From Betaproteobacteria bacterium (GTDB taxonomy: Bacteria; Pseudomonadota; Gammaproteobacteria; Burkholderiales; SG8-39): a stretch of 44,252 nucleotides of DNA. A model generated the notes under the pieces. It had not been told where the DNA came from, made no database searches, and worked only from the letters and a program-made list of their open reading frames with translations. The first letter of the stretch is position 1; every line of letters starts with the position of its first letter. Of the stretch, positions 34,185 through 43,908 are shown piece after piece. The position numbers were made by a program, and so were the translations under genes. The DNA lies in the NCBI GenBank assembly GCA_947467435.1, contig CANIIA010000015.1, positions 1-44,252 on the forward strand. The letters are read 5' to 3'.

Positions 34185-35585
34185 ATGAACACCGCGCGTG
34201 AATTCGATCAATCGATTCTTCTTGAATTACAAGCTCTGCTGGGCGATCGCGTCACCACCTCCGCGGGTATCCGTGAACACCACGGTAAAGACGAGTCGTA
34301 CTTTCCGATCGCGCCACCGGATGCGGTGGTGTTTCCTCACAGCACAGAAGAAGTCCGTGATGTGGTGAATATCTGCCGCCGCCACAATGTGCCGATGATT
34401 CCGTACGGCGTGGGTACGTCGTTAGAGGGCCACACCTTGGCAGTACAAGGTGGCGTGAGCATCGATCTATCGCAAATGAATCGTATCTTGGCGGTCCACG
34501 AAGAAGATCTCGATGCCGTGGTGCAAGCCGGCGTCACGCGCAAACAACTCAACGAACACATTCGTCATACCGGATTATTTTTTCCAGTCGATCCGGGGGC
34601 TGACGCGACGCTCGGTGGTATGGCCGCTACACGCGCCTCAGGCACCAATGCAGTTCGCTACGGCACCATGCGTGAAAACGTACTTGCGCTTACCGTAGTT
34701 CTCGCAGATGGTCGCATCATCAAAACGGCAAGTCGTGCCAAAAAATCTTCTGCCGGCTACGATCTCACCCGCTTGTTCGTTGGTTCTGAAGGAACGCTCG
34801 GCATCATCACCGAGGTCACGGTCAAGCTCTACGCTGTACAAGCGGCTATGTCAGCGGCGGTCTGCGCGTTTGATTCGATTGATGGGTGTACGCAAACCGT
34901 GATTCAAATTATTCAATCGGGTATTCCGGTAGCGCGCTCAGAGATCGTTTGCGAAAATTCAATTCGCGCAATCAACAATTACAGCAAAACAAATTATCGT
35001 GTCGCGCCAACTTTGTTCTTTGAGTTTCACGGCACCGAGGCGTCCGTGATCGAGCAAGCAGAAATGGTGCAAGAAATCGCACGCGACAATGGTGGTAAAG
35101 ATTTTATTTGGGCCACGCGCGCTGAAGATCGCACCAAACTTTGGGAAGCGCGTCACCACGCTTACTTTGCGTGCTTGCAACTGCGTCCGGGATGCCGCTC
35201 AGTCTCAACAGATGTGTGCGTGCCGATCTCGCGCTTAGCTGAGTGCGTGGCTGAGTCCATGCAAGATGTGAAGGACTACGTCGCACCAGTACCGTTGATG
35301 GGGCATGTGGGCGATGGAAACTTTCATCTCATGTTTTTGGTCGACCCCAATCATCCAGAAGAGCTTGAGCAGGCCAAAAATTTCAATAAACGCTTAGTCA
35401 AACGCGCGATCGCCATGGAAGGCACCTGCACTGGCGAACATGGCATCGGGTTAGGCAAGCAAAGTTCACTTATTGAAGAGCACGGCGAAGCCGTGGATGT
35501 GATGCGCGACATCAAGCGGCTGTTTGATCCACACAACCTCATGAATCCAGGCAAGCTGATTCCGCTGGATGAACGTCGCTATTAA
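34185..35585 (+). CDS. FAD-linked D-2-hydroxyacid dehydrogenase (D-lactate dehydrogenase cytochrome / glycolate oxidase GlcD type)
   Basis: From the ATG at 34185 the product has 466 residues. GAGGAG at 34172-34177 supports this start over one at 34125. The PCMH-type FAD-binding domain has YGVGTSLEGHTLAVQGGVSIDL, FPVDPGADATLGGMAATRASG and SAGYDLTRLFVGSEGTLGI. The C-terminal FAD-oxidase domain ends with CTGEHGIGLGK and LFDPHNLMNPGKL. The family oxidises D-lactate, glycolate or similar hydroxyacids and passes electrons to cytochrome c or quinone. Without GlcE and GlcF next to it, a D-lactate type is more likely than glycolate oxidase. Confidence 0.9.
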   Translation: MNTAREFDQSILLELQALLGDRVTTSAGIREHHGKDESYFPIAPPDAVVFPHSTEEVRDVVNICRRHNVPMIPYGVGTSLEGHTLAVQGGVSIDLSQMNRILAVHEEDLDAVVQAGVTRKQLNEHIRHTGLFFPVDPGADATLGGMAATRASGTNAVRYGTMRENVLALTVVLADGRIIKTASRAKKSSAGYDLTRLFVGSEGTLGIITEVTVKLYAVQAAMSAAVCAFDSIDGCTQTVIQIIQSGIPVARSEIVCENSIRAINNYSKTNYRVAPTLFFEFHGTEASVIEQAEMVQEIARDNGGKDFIWATRAEDRTKLWEARHHAYFACLQLRPGCRSVSTDVCVPISRLAECVAESMQDVKDYVAPVPLMGHVGDGNFHLMFLVDPNHPEELEQAKNFNKRLVKRAIAMEGTCTGEHGIGLGKQSSLIEEHGEAVDVMRDIKRLFDPHNLMNPGKLIPLDERRY

Positions 35586-35596
35586 TTGACACCCAC

Positions 35597-36142
35597 TCAG
35601 ATGGTCATGACGGTGGTGCGGTAATACTTGAGCTCTTCAATCGACTCAAGAATATCTGCCAGTGCTTCGTGCTTGTTGTGCTTGACCATGGCCTTGGCCA
35701 CTTCTGGCTTCCAGCGACGCACCAATTCTTTGAGCGTGCTCACGTCTAAATTACGATAATGAAACCACGCCTCCAGCGTGGGCATCCAGCGCGCTAAAAA
35801 ACGTCGATCTTGGCAGATGGTGTTGCCGCACATCGGTGACGTATTTGCAGGCACCCATTCACGTAAAAAAGCCAACGCCTGCGCCTCTGCTTGCGCTTCG
35901 TCCAAACTCGACGCCTTGACCCGCTCAATCAAACCTGAACGCGTGTGCGTTGACGTATTCCATGCATCCATCGATTGCATGATCGCGTCGGGTTGATGGA
36001 CCACCATCACTGGGCATTGCGCCAATACCTCGAGTTGCGCGTTGGTAATGACCAACGCAATTTCGATAATGCGATCGCGTTCCGGGGAGAGCCCGGTCAT
36101 TTCCATATCAATCCAGGCCAAATGATTTTGATCTTGCGCCAT
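35597..36142 (-). CDS. orn: oligoribonuclease
   Basis: From the ATG at 36142 the product has 181 residues. It has the DEDDh exonuclease residues Asp12 and Glu14 ([11 protein letters not shown]), [23 protein letters not shown] and the C-terminal HEALADI with its histidine and aspartate. Oligoribonuclease degrades two-to-five-nucleotide RNAs, including pGpG from cyclic di-GMP turnover. An in-frame start at 36187 would extend the protein beyond the family. It is divergent from the M48 protease gene, with starts only 50 bases apart. Confidence 0.96.
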   Translation of the reverse strand: MAQDQNHLAWIDMEMTGLSPERDRIIEIALVITNAQLEVLAQCPVMVVHQPDAIMQSMDAWNTSTHTRSGLIERVKASSLDEAQAEAQALAFLREWVPANTSPMCGNTICQDRRFLARWMPTLEAWFHYRNLDVSTLKELVRRWKPEVAKAMVKHNKHEALADILESIEELKYYRTTVMTI

Positions 36143-36192
36143 AGTCAGCCATCTTTCTCTCAGAGCGTGAACAGGGTATTCTCTCACGCACG

Positions 36193-37461
36193 ATGGAACA
36201 CTTCACCGCACCCAACATCACGCTGGCCTTTATTGTGGCACTGGCCGTCTCCACCACCTTGCGCTTCTGGCTTGTGCAACGCCAATCTCGCCATATTGCC
36301 GCGCATCGTGCGAGCGTCCCAGCCGCCTTTGCCGATCGAATTGATCTAAGCGCACATCAAAAGGCAGCTGACTACAGTCAAGCCAAATTAAATGTCGGTC
36401 GTATTGACTTAGCGAGCGGTGTCATCGTGTTACTTGCGCTCACCTTAGGTGGTGGTTTGCAGTGGGTGTCTGATTTCTGGACGGCCTATTTCAGCGTGGA
36501 TACGTTGTGGCACGGCGTTGCGCTAATCCTCAGCGTGATGTTTCTCACCAGCCTCATCGATTTACCACTCACGCTGTATCGTACGTTTGTCATCGAAGCG
36601 CGCTTTGGTTTTAACCGCACCACGATTGGTATGTTTATCGCCGACACCTTGCGTTCGGCGCTCGTCGGACTGGTGCTCGGCGTACCGCTCTTGGTGGGCG
36701 TGCTGTGGTTGATGGCGCGAATGGGTGAAGTTTGGTGGTTGTATGTATGGTTGACTTGGGTTGGATTCAATCTGTTGGTATTAATGATTTACCCCACTTT
36801 TATCGCGCCGTTGTTTAATAAATTCTCTCCGCTGCAAGACCCGGTCTTGGCCGAACGCATCAACGCCTTACTCATACGCTGCGGATTTCGCGCGCAAGGT
36901 CTGTATGTAATGGATGGATCGCGTCGCTCTTCGCATGGCAATGCCTACTTCACTGGCTTTGGTGCAGCCAAGCGCATTGTCTTATTTGATACGCTACTCG
37001 CACGCCTTGAACCCCATGAAATCGAAGCGGTTCTTGCCCACGAGCTTGGTCACTTTCATCGCCATCATGTGTGGAAGCGAATCGCGATGCTGTTTGCAGG
37101 CAGTCTGGTCTTGTTATGGGTGCTCGGCCAACTCATGCACGCACCAGGTTTTTTTGCAGGGCTGAACGTACAAACGCAAAGTACCGGCATGGCACTGCTT
37201 TTATTTTTTATGGTCCTGCCAGTGTTCACTTATTTTCTGCAACCGCTGATGAGCTTGTATTCGCGTAAACACGAATTTGAAGCAGACGCCTACGCCGCCA
37301 CGCACACGAGCGGCGCATCCTTGGCACACGCCTTAGTGAAGCTCTATCAAGACAACGCAGCCACGCTCACACCCGACCCACTACACTCGGCGTTCTACGA
37401 TTCGCACCCACCGGCTGGCATCCGCATCAGCCGCTTGCAGACGCTAGGACAACCCAGCTGA
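36193..37461 (+). CDS. M48 family (Ste24-like) membrane metallopeptidase
   Basis: The 422-residue product has several membrane segments, the zinc motif HELGH (in [15 protein letters not shown]), and a third ligand region [14 protein letters not shown]. This is the CaaX-protease-1/Ste24 type, which in bacteria takes part in membrane protein quality control. The N-terminal [16 protein letters not shown] and the [10 protein letters not shown] segments are family-typical. The gene is 67 bases upstream of rsgA on the same strand. Confidence 0.94.
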   Translation: MEHFTAPNITLAFIVALAVSTTLRFWLVQRQSRHIAAHRASVPAAFADRIDLSAHQKAADYSQAKLNVGRIDLASGVIVLLALTLGGGLQWVSDFWTAYFSVDTLWHGVALILSVMFLTSLIDLPLTLYRTFVIEARFGFNRTTIGMFIADTLRSALVGLVLGVPLLVGVLWLMARMGEVWWLYVWLTWVGFNLLVLMIYPTFIAPLFNKFSPLQDPVLAERINALLIRCGFRAQGLYVMDGSRRSSHGNAYFTGFGAAKRIVLFDTLLARLEPHEIEAVLAHELGHFHRHHVWKRIAMLFAGSLVLLWVLGQLMHAPGFFAGLNVQTQSTGMALLLFFMVLPVFTYFLQPLMSLYSRKHEFEADAYAATHTSGASLAHALVKLYQDNAATLTPDPLHSAFYDSHPPAGIRISRLQTLGQPS

Positions 37462-37528
37462 GCACTGCACCACACCAACGGCCTCTGTTTTCGACGTGCA
37501 ATTTCGCCGTACGTTTTAGCACCAATAC

Positions 37529-38428
37529 GTGAACCGAATCGCCACCGTCTTTGCTGCGTTTGGGCGCGCTTGCTTGGCGCGCGATGACACACAACAGATA
37601 TGGCGTTGTCACGTGCGTGGTCGTGAATTACAACCGGTGTGTGGCGATCGAGTGGCGATATCGCATGCGCCTGCGCTCGGCCCAGACGCAGCCGTCGTAA
37701 CAGCCATTCATACCCGGCGCAATGTTTTTGCTCGCGCCGCCCAACATCGCCGCAAAGTGATTGCGGCCAATCTCGATCAGGTCGCTATTCTTGTGGCCTG
37801 CGAGCCTTCCTTTTCTGATGAGCTCATCTGTCGCATGTTGGTGGTGGCCGAATTAGCAGAACTTCCAGCCGTATTAGTATTAAATAAAATTGATGTCGAC
37901 GCGCGACTCGCACAAGCACGCACGATGCTCGAGCCATTTGTCGCGTTAGGTTTTCCTGTCATCGAATTAGCCGCGTGTCTCGATGCCAGCCCGCTACGTT
38001 CGGTACTTGAAGGTAAACGGACGTTGTTCACCGGCCAATCCGGGATGGGCAAATCCACACTGGTGCAAGCGTTGGTGCCAGAGGCTGAAGTGCGTATCCG
38101 AGAAATTTCAAGTTTTCTTGATTCCGGCAAACACGCCACCACTGGTGCGCGCATGTTCTCAGTCAACCCACACACCGAAATCGTCGACACGCCCGGTGTG
38201 ACCGAATTTGGTTTGGCTGGATATAACGTGCGCAATATCGGCTACGGGTTTCGAGAGTTTCAAGCGTTCGCGGGACAGTGCCGCTTTGCCGATTGCCGGC
38301 ATCTGAATGAACCTGGATGTGCGATGGCGCAAGCGGTACAAACCGGGCAGATCCATCCACGCCGACTGGCCTTGTATCAACGTATCATCGAAGCAGAGCG
38401 GGCCGCGACGTCCAAGCAATCCCACTAA
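37529..38428 (+). CDS. rsgA: ribosome small subunit-dependent GTPase RsgA
   Basis: The 299-residue product has an OB-fold start, and a circularly permuted GTPase with NKID (G4) before GQSGMGKSTL (G1) and DTPG (G3). The C-terminal zinc site lies in CRFADCRHLNEPGC. RsgA helps late maturation of the 30S subunit. It begins with GTG at 37529; no other start fits the conserved VFAAFGR segment. It ends overlapping the stop of the convergent CobD-like gene by four bases. The orn / M48 / rsgA / CobD neighbourhood is common in betaproteobacteria. Confidence 0.95.
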   Translation: MNRIATVFAAFGRACLARDDTQQIWRCHVRGRELQPVCGDRVAISHAPALGPDAAVVTAIHTRRNVFARAAQHRRKVIAANLDQVAILVACEPSFSDELICRMLVVAELAELPAVLVLNKIDVDARLAQARTMLEPFVALGFPVIELAACLDASPLRSVLEGKRTLFTGQSGMGKSTLVQALVPEAEVRIREISSFLDSGKHATTGARMFSVNPHTEIVDTPGVTEFGLAGYNVRNIGYGFREFQAFAGQCRFADCRHLNEPGCAMAQAVQTGQIHPRRLALYQRIIEAERAATSKQSH

Positions 38429-39333
38429 AAAATTCGTGCGAGGGTGAGCACCAGCAACATAAATACCCACACCACCAACGCACGCCACAACAAACCCACC
38501 GTGCTGTCGAGGGTGGTTGCTTCGACCGCATCACCTACACCTAAGTCTGGACGGGCTCGCGCATCACCCAATACATCCCCCAGCGGCATTCCTAAACGTA
38601 CACCCAATGCACCGGCACCAGCAGCCAAGATGATGCCCATATTTTTCTCGCCCCAAGTACTCGCTTGTGAACGCCAGCAATACACGGCGTCTTCAAAATC
38701 ACCCACCACAGCAAATGCAATCGCTGTGCAACGCGTGGCCGGCCACTCAAGTATTGCGTGTAGTCGCTGTGCAAAGAGACCAAACGCGTCTTGATCACGC
38801 CAGCGTCGCGCAAGAAACCCTGCCATGCGATACACAATCGCACCCATCGGACCGGGTAACAACATAAACCAAAACAACACCGCAAAGACATGACGATGCG
38901 ACGCAAGTAACGCCTCCTCGATAGCTAAGCGAATCACTTCTTCTTTGGTGTAATGCGCTGCATCCTCGACGCGCCATTGCCCAATCAAACGACGCGCGCG
39001 GTCTAGGTCGTCTTCACGTAAGGCCAATTGGATGCCCGTAAAGTAATGACTGAACTGACGAAACCCGAGCGTTAAGTACAACACCGCCACATTGAGTAAC
39101 ATCGCCAAAATCGGCGAGAACCAAAACAACAAGTAATACAGCCCTAGCGACAGCGCGATCACTGGCACGACGCCCACTGCCCACGCAATGGCGCCATGGC
39201 GCATTTCTCCGGCATTAAAGCTCGCCTCTAATTTGACCGCCACGCGCTCTAACAGGCTCCCCCAAGCGCGTCGATCGGCAAGCGGTCTCCATTGCTCTAA
39301 AAGCAAGGCAAGAATGATGGCTATGACGCTCAT
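38425..39333 (-). CDS. CobD/CbiB family (AmpE-like) membrane protein
   Basis: The 302-residue product has several membrane segments and the pattern ALLLEQWRPLADRRAW, HYFTGIQLALREDDLDRARRLIGQWR and HRHVFAVLFWFMLLPGPMGAIVYRM. This family is related to CobD/CbiB (cobalamin side-chain ligation) and AmpE. Members near rsgA in betaproteobacteria often have no other cobalamin genes near them, so I do not claim cobalamin synthesis. Its stop overlaps that of rsgA. Confidence 0.85.
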   Translation of the reverse strand: MSVIAIILALLLEQWRPLADRRAWGSLLERVAVKLEASFNAGEMRHGAIAWAVGVVPVIALSLGLYYLLFWFSPILAMLLNVAVLYLTLGFRQFSHYFTGIQLALREDDLDRARRLIGQWRVEDAAHYTKEEVIRLAIEEALLASHRHVFAVLFWFMLLPGPMGAIVYRMAGFLARRWRDQDAFGLFAQRLHAILEWPATRCTAIAFAVVGDFEDAVYCWRSQASTWGEKNMGIILAAGAGALGVRLGMPLGDVLGDARARPDLGVGDAVEATTLDSTVGLLWRALVVWVFMLLVLTLARIF

Positions 39334-39414
39334 GGCAACTGAACTAAAAGAAGAACGCGCACGATAGCACAGGCGTTCAACACACAGCGCGTGGTAGACA
39401 AGCTTGTGGCACGC

Positions 39415-40008
39415 TCAGGCATGTAAAAAGCGCCGCAAGTTCACCAACATGCCTGCGGTTGCTCCCCAAATAAAATAGTCACCAAATGGGATCGCAAAAA
39501 ACCCACGTGTTTGGCCCGCATCAACCCGCTCATGGCGTTGGTGGTTTGACGGGTCGAGCAAGAAGGTAAGCGGGACCTCAAACACCTCGGCGACCTCGTT
39601 GGGGTTGGGTTGTAATTCAAACGGCGGCTGGACCAAGCCGACAATCGGGGTAATGCGATAGCCAGTCCGGGTGTGGTAATCGGATAAACGTCCGAGCAGC
39701 TCGATCTGTGCGCGCGCCAATCCGACCTCTTCTGCAGTTTCGCGTAAAGCGGTCTCTTCAGGCGAGGCATCGGTGGGATCGGCACGTCCACCAGGAAAGC
39801 TAATTTGCCCAGAGTGGGCGTTGAGATGCGCGGTGCGTCGCGTAAACAGCACCGAGGGGACTGGACGCAACACCACCGGAACAAGCACAGAGGCGGGTTT
39901 GAGTGCCGCCGCGTCAGGACGCGCCCCTTGATCACCGTACAACGTGCCCTGGGGCATGCGCCCAGTGGCAAACGCTGCACGCAACAACGTGATCGTTGGA
40001 TCGTTCAT
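39415..40008 (-). CDS. Nudix hydrolase, CoA pyrophosphatase type
   Basis: The 197-residue product has the family marks: LFTRRTAHLNAHSGQISFPGG and a Nudix box GGRADPTDASPEETALRETAEEVGL. This subfamily (UPF0035 signature plus Nudix) hydrolyses CoA and its derivatives to phosphopantetheine and adenosine 3',5'-bisphosphate. The exact substrate is inferred from the family. Its product ends in LRRFLHA. It is upstream of the CobD-like gene on the same strand. Confidence 0.93.
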   Translation of the reverse strand: MNDPTITLLRAAFATGRMPQGTLYGDQGARPDAAALKPASVLVPVVLRPVPSVLFTRRTAHLNAHSGQISFPGGRADPTDASPEETALRETAEEVGLARAQIELLGRLSDYHTRTGYRITPIVGLVQPPFELQPNPNEVAEVFEVPLTFLLDPSNHQRHERVDAGQTRGFFAIPFGDYFIWGATAGMLVNLRRFLHA

Positions 40009-40202
40009 CTGGCGTCACCACGCACTCGACTCACAGCACACCTCAACAGAAAGAGATTCATCCTTGTCTGCGTATCCGACACACCACGAGCGCACAAGGT
40101 CCGCAAATACGGCGCGCATCGCAACACGCGTAGAATCGCTGCGCGTCAGAACATTCTACCGTTGCACTCGCAGCCCAACCAAATCTCGTTACTGCCTCAT
40201 CC

Positions 40203-41096
40203 ATGTCTGGTCTTTTCTCTTCGCAACGCCATGTAGGCGCAGTGCTGATGTTTTGTGCTGCACTGGCTTTTTCAACCGGCGGCCTATTGGTACGCTCAGT
40301 ATCAGACGCCAGCGCATGGAATATCGTGTTTTGGCGATCATTGTTTATGTGTGGGTTTTTATGTCTGGTACTCGGCCTGTGGTACCGAAAACGTTTTTTG
40401 CAGGAGCTGTGCGCCATCGGCTGGTCTGGTTGCATTGCCGCAGCCCTAGTTGCGGTGACATTTATTTGTTTTGTGATGGCACTTGAGTTCACCACTGTCG
40501 CGAACACCTCCGCATTGATGAGTACTGGCCCACTGATTCTGTCAATGGCGGCATGGATTTTCTTGGGTGAACGTGCACCCAAGGGCACGTGGTTAGCCAT
40601 CGCAGCAGCAATCACTGGCATCGCCTTGATGTTTAGTGAAGGTCTGGCTCCGGGTGCGTTACTGGGTAATGCATTGGCACTTTGTATTCCGCTCGCGTTT
40701 GCCGCTCATTACATCATCGTGCGTCGCACGCAAGCCAAGCGCGGCCAACGCACTGCCCCCACAGTGGTGATGATGTTAGCTGCAGGAATTGCTGCCTTGG
40801 CGGCACTGCCATTTGCGCAACCCTTGCGTGTCGCTGTGACAGATTTTCCGGCCTTGCTTGCACTCGGCGTTTTACAAACTGGCATGGGATGCTTACTGCT
40901 TGCGCTGGCCATGCCCAAACTCACAGCCGCGGAACTCTCGCTGATTGGTGTAGCAGAACCCGTGCTCGCACCGCTCTGGGTCTGGCTGTTACTGAACGAA
41001 CGTCCGGGTAACGCAGCACTGATTGGGAGTGCTTTAGTGATCAGTGCCGTGATCGCCAATCAGATCCTCACGCTACGCACGAGGCCAACCGCCTAG
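40203..41096 (+). CDS. EamA/DMT family transporter
   Basis: The 297-residue product has about ten membrane segments in two EamA halves. The N-terminal half contains AALAFSTGGLLVRSVSDASAWNIVFWRS, and the second ends with APLWVWLLLNERPGNAALIGSALVISAVI. It is a predicted inner-membrane metabolite exporter. It is distinct in sequence from the DMT protein at 4157. The substrate is unknown. It is divergent from the Nudix gene and convergent with a quinone oxidoreductase gene. Confidence 0.88.
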   Translation: MSGLFSSQRHVGAVLMFCAALAFSTGGLLVRSVSDASAWNIVFWRSLFMCGFLCLVLGLWYRKRFLQELCAIGWSGCIAAALVAVTFICFVMALEFTTVANTSALMSTGPLILSMAAWIFLGERAPKGTWLAIAAAITGIALMFSEGLAPGALLGNALALCIPLAFAAHYIIVRRTQAKRGQRTAPTVVMMLAAGIAALAALPFAQPLRVAVTDFPALLALGVLQTGMGCLLLALAMPKLTAAELSLIGVAEPVLAPLWVWLLLNERPGNAALIGSALVISAVIANQILTLRTRPTA

Positions 41097-41120
41097 AACG
41101 TAGCGTGATCGCACAGCGTG

Positions 41121-42095
41121 CTATGGCAATAAAATCACCGAACCCGTGGTCTTGCGTGATTCAAGATCGCGATGTGCTTGCGCGGCTTCAGCAAGTGGAT
41201 ACTGACCGTTCACTTCAATCTTCACTTTACCCGAGCTCACCACATCAAACAGTGACGCAGCGGTTTGCTCTAGATCAGCGCGCGTCGCTGTGTAGTGAAT
41301 CAAGGTGGGACGCGTCACAAAGAGCGATCCTTTTTGCGCAAGAATCCCAATACTAAATGGCGCAACCGCACCCGAAGCGTTACCAAACGACACCATCATG
41401 CCGCGCGGCTGTAAGCAATCAAGTGAGCCTTCCCAAGTGCTCTTACCCACCGAATCAAACACCACTGGAACGCCTTTACCACCGGTGATTTCTTTTACGC
41501 GCTGGGTAAAGTTTTCTGTTGAGTAATTAATCACGTGTGCACAACCGGCTTTCTTGGCGAGCACCGCTTTCTCTGCTGAACCGACTGTGCCGATCACTTG
41601 CACGCCCAACGCGTTGAGCCACTGTGTCGCAATCAACCCCACGCCACCGGCTGCGGCATGCCACAACACGGTCTGACCTGCTTGCACAGGAAACGTCCGT
41701 TTGATGAGGTATTGCACGGTCATGCCTTTGAGCATCATCGATGCTGCTTGCGCATCGGTCACACCCGCAGGCGTTTTCACCAATCGATCCGCAGGAAACA
41801 ATCGCGTTTGCGCATACGACCCCACGGGGTTTCCTGTGTAGGCCACACGATCCCCTTCTTTGAGGGTGGTCACGCCTGGACCCACGGCCTCAACAACACC
41901 CGCACCTTCGGAACCCAAGCCCGAAGGTAAAGGCATTGGATACAAACCAGACCGGTGATAGGTATCCAAAAAATTGACGCCGATCGCGGTATGACGCAAG
42001 CGCACCTGACCTGCGCCGGGTTCGCCCACAGCCACTTCTTCGTACTTTAGAACCTCGGGGCCACCGGTTTGATGAAATCGAATTGCCTTGGACAT
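41121..42095 (-). CDS. quinone oxidoreductase (zeta-crystallin-like, MDR family)
   Basis: From the ATG at 42095 (AGGAGAG upstream) the product has 324 residues. It has GVNFLDTYHRSGLYPMPLPSGLGSEGAGVVEAVG and the NADPH-binding AAAGGVGLIATQWLNALG. No catalytic zinc ligands are evident, which fits the zinc-free quinone oxidoreductase group. These enzymes reduce quinones by one or two electrons with NADPH in the cytoplasm. A phaM gene lies upstream with a terminator between. Confidence 0.93.
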   Translation of the reverse strand: MSKAIRFHQTGGPEVLKYEEVAVGEPGAGQVRLRHTAIGVNFLDTYHRSGLYPMPLPSGLGSEGAGVVEAVGPGVTTLKEGDRVAYTGNPVGSYAQTRLFPADRLVKTPAGVTDAQAASMMLKGMTVQYLIKRTFPVQAGQTVLWHAAAGGVGLIATQWLNALGVQVIGTVGSAEKAVLAKKAGCAHVINYSTENFTQRVKEITGGKGVPVVFDSVGKSTWEGSLDCLQPRGMMVSFGNASGAVAPFSIGILAQKGSLFVTRPTLIHYTATRADLEQTAASLFDVVSSGKVKIEVNGQYPLAEAAQAHRDLESRKTTGSVILLP

Positions 42096-42124
42096 CTGAT
42101 CTCTCCTGGATTCAACACGTTTGC

Positions 42125-42151
42125 AAGAAAACGCCCCTGCAAGCCAGGGGC
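42125..42151 (-). terminator. Rho-independent terminator of the PhaM-like gene
   Basis: On the minus strand GCCCCTG, a five-base loop and CAGGGGC (42133-42151) form a seven-pair stem, followed by GTTTTCTT. The stem is perfect. It lies 71 bases past the PhaM-like stop and upstream of the quinone oxidoreductase. Confidence 0.7.
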
Positions 42152-42221
42152 AATCAAAATTCGCCCTCGATGTTAACGCCCCCGAGACCAAGTGACCGCA
42201 GCTGTTTTACGTCAAGGTCAA

Positions 42222-42695
42222 TTAAGGCTGATTGCGCGCGCCCGGCCCCGCAGTTGACTGCGTCGAATTGGCCTCAGTCGCTTGCTGTGGCGCGGCAGAA
42301 TCGCCCGAACTCGCGGCGGCACCTTGCATCATCATCCAGGGCCAAAACATCGGATGATTCATTGGATGCGCCGCCGCTTGCGCAGCCTCTTGTGCGGCTT
42401 GGGCAGAAAAGTTGGCAAATGCACTGGCCGCTTGCCCGGCCGCCTCGGCGTTCGATTTCATCGTTTCGATGGTGGCCTTTTGTACTTCGAGTCCCTGCAC
42501 CGCCATCTTCACCATGTTGAGATTCATCCCTAACCAAGTTTCAACTGACTTGAGATCAGCAATCCGCTGATCAATTTCGGCAGGATCCATCGTCGGCATT
42601 GCCAAACCAGGCACAGGCACACCCATCGGGCCCCAGAGCCGACGAAAACTCTCAAATGGATCGACACCTGCCTGATTGCTCTCGGGTTTAGCCAT
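42222..42695 (-). CDS. PhaM-like polyhydroxyalkanoate granule-associated protein, short
   Basis: The 157-residue product has the PhaM core: FRRLWGPMG, then PTMDPAEIDQRIADLKSVETWLGMNLNMVKMAVQGLEVQKATIE. In Cupriavidus, PhaM activates PHA synthase and links granules to the nucleoid through a lysine-rich C-terminal tail. That tail is absent here; instead the protein ends with an alanine, glutamine and serine-rich stretch. It may therefore keep only the PHA synthase role. The ATG at 42695 has GAGGTGA upstream. Confidence 0.87.
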   Translation of the reverse strand: MAKPESNQAGVDPFESFRRLWGPMGVPVPGLAMPTMDPAEIDQRIADLKSVETWLGMNLNMVKMAVQGLEVQKATIETMKSNAEAAGQAASAFANFSAQAAQEAAQAAAHPMNHPMFWPWMMMQGAAASSGDSAAPQQATEANSTQSTAGPGARNQP

Positions 42696-42717
42696 ATGTC
42701 ACCTCAAAAAAATATGC

Positions 42718-43869
42718 CTAAGAAAACGACGGGTCTGTTGCTGAAAAAAACGCGCGTACTTCGTTGGCGCGTGCCATCGTGTCTTCAACTCCTAAATCAA
42801 TTAAGGCCCGACAAAACGGTGCCTCAAACAACAGATAACTTGCCAACGTACCACCGGCTCGATCTAACGCACCGGTCGGTTGCAATAAAAATCGAATCGA
42901 CCGTGGGAGCGCATGCACAAAACGCGAGGCCATGTGTTCGATCGACACGGAGGGCGAAAGAAACAAGGCCTTGACCCGACGTAGTGGCATACCTTCATTC
43001 GATTGACGCTCCGCAGGAATTAACTCAACGGTACGATTGATGCGCTCGAGACGTTCAAGATCGACCTGTAAGGTATCCAAAAAAATGCTATTCAAGGCAT
43101 GACCCGCAATTTGTGCAAGCGATGGATAAACCGGATATGCAGTCATCGATCGACCATCCTGTGGTTGCGCCGTACCAATAATGAGTAATCGCTCCGCGCC
43201 CAAATGTAGCGCGGGGCTAATCGGTGCGATCTGACGCATCGAGCCATCACCAAAATATTCTTGATCCAGCTTGACCGCAGGAAACAAAAAAGGCAAGGCA
43301 GCACTGGCCAGCAAATGCGCGGCGCCCAGTTGCACGGGTAATCCGACACGTTGTTTGCGCCGCCATCCAGTGATGTGCTTGGGCGCTTGAAAAAACGACA
43401 CACTTTGACCCGAGCCATAGCCTGAAGCGGTCACTGCAAGCGCATGCAAACGCCCGGCGTCGATGTGCTGTTGAATACGTTCAGCATCTAACGTACTTTC
43501 TAGCATGCGTGCTAACGGCGCGTTATCTAACAACGAGACCGGCGCGCGACGCGCAAACAGTGTCAATGCAGCCAACCAATGTGCACCGCTGCGCATAATG
43601 TGTTTCACATCGGCGCGGTATACATCTCCTACTTGCATGTATTCCCACGCGTTAATCATGTCCGACACGGCGTTCGAGAAATGGTCTGCGTGTACCGCCA
43701 AACGCGCGGCATTAATCGCACCTGCAGAGGTCCCACACAAAATCGCGAACGGGTTAGCGCGCGGTTGATTCAGCAACTCGCGAATCGCTTTCAACACACC
43801 CACCTGATACGCGGCTCGTGCACCACCGCCAGTCAGAATCAAGCCGATAGGTGCAGGCCTCATCGGCAT
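42718..43869 (-). CDS. patatin-like phospholipase
   Basis: From the ATG at 43869 the product has 383 residues. It has an oxyanion turn LTGGGARAAYQVGVLKA, the nucleophile motif GTSAG with Ser48, and the catalytic aspartate in FGDGSMRQ. The Ser/Asp dyad of patatin-like lipases acts on membrane lipids or acyl esters. No signal peptide is evident, so it is likely cytoplasmic or membrane-associated. In-frame ATG at 43863 is an alternative. The gene is downstream of the malic enzyme gene on the same strand. Confidence 0.92.
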   Translation of the reverse strand: MPMRPAPIGLILTGGGARAAYQVGVLKAIRELLNQPRANPFAILCGTSAGAINAARLAVHADHFSNAVSDMINAWEYMQVGDVYRADVKHIMRSGAHWLAALTLFARRAPVSLLDNAPLARMLESTLDAERIQQHIDAGRLHALAVTASGYGSGQSVSFFQAPKHITGWRRKQRVGLPVQLGAAHLLASAALPFLFPAVKLDQEYFGDGSMRQIAPISPALHLGAERLLIIGTAQPQDGRSMTAYPVYPSLAQIAGHALNSIFLDTLQVDLERLERINRTVELIPAERQSNEGMPLRRVKALFLSPSVSIEHMASRFVHALPRSIRFLLQPTGALDRAGGTLASYLLFEAPFCRALIDLGVEDTMARANEVRAFFSATDPSFS

Positions 43870-43908
43870 CAACGAACTATCCGCATTGCGATCGCTCGGT
43901 GGATGACG

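Noticed and set aside
40058..40621. Minus-strand open frame of 187 codons across the DMT exporter at 40203
   Set aside because: It overlaps a conserved exporter gene and the Nudix upstream gap, with no family pattern.
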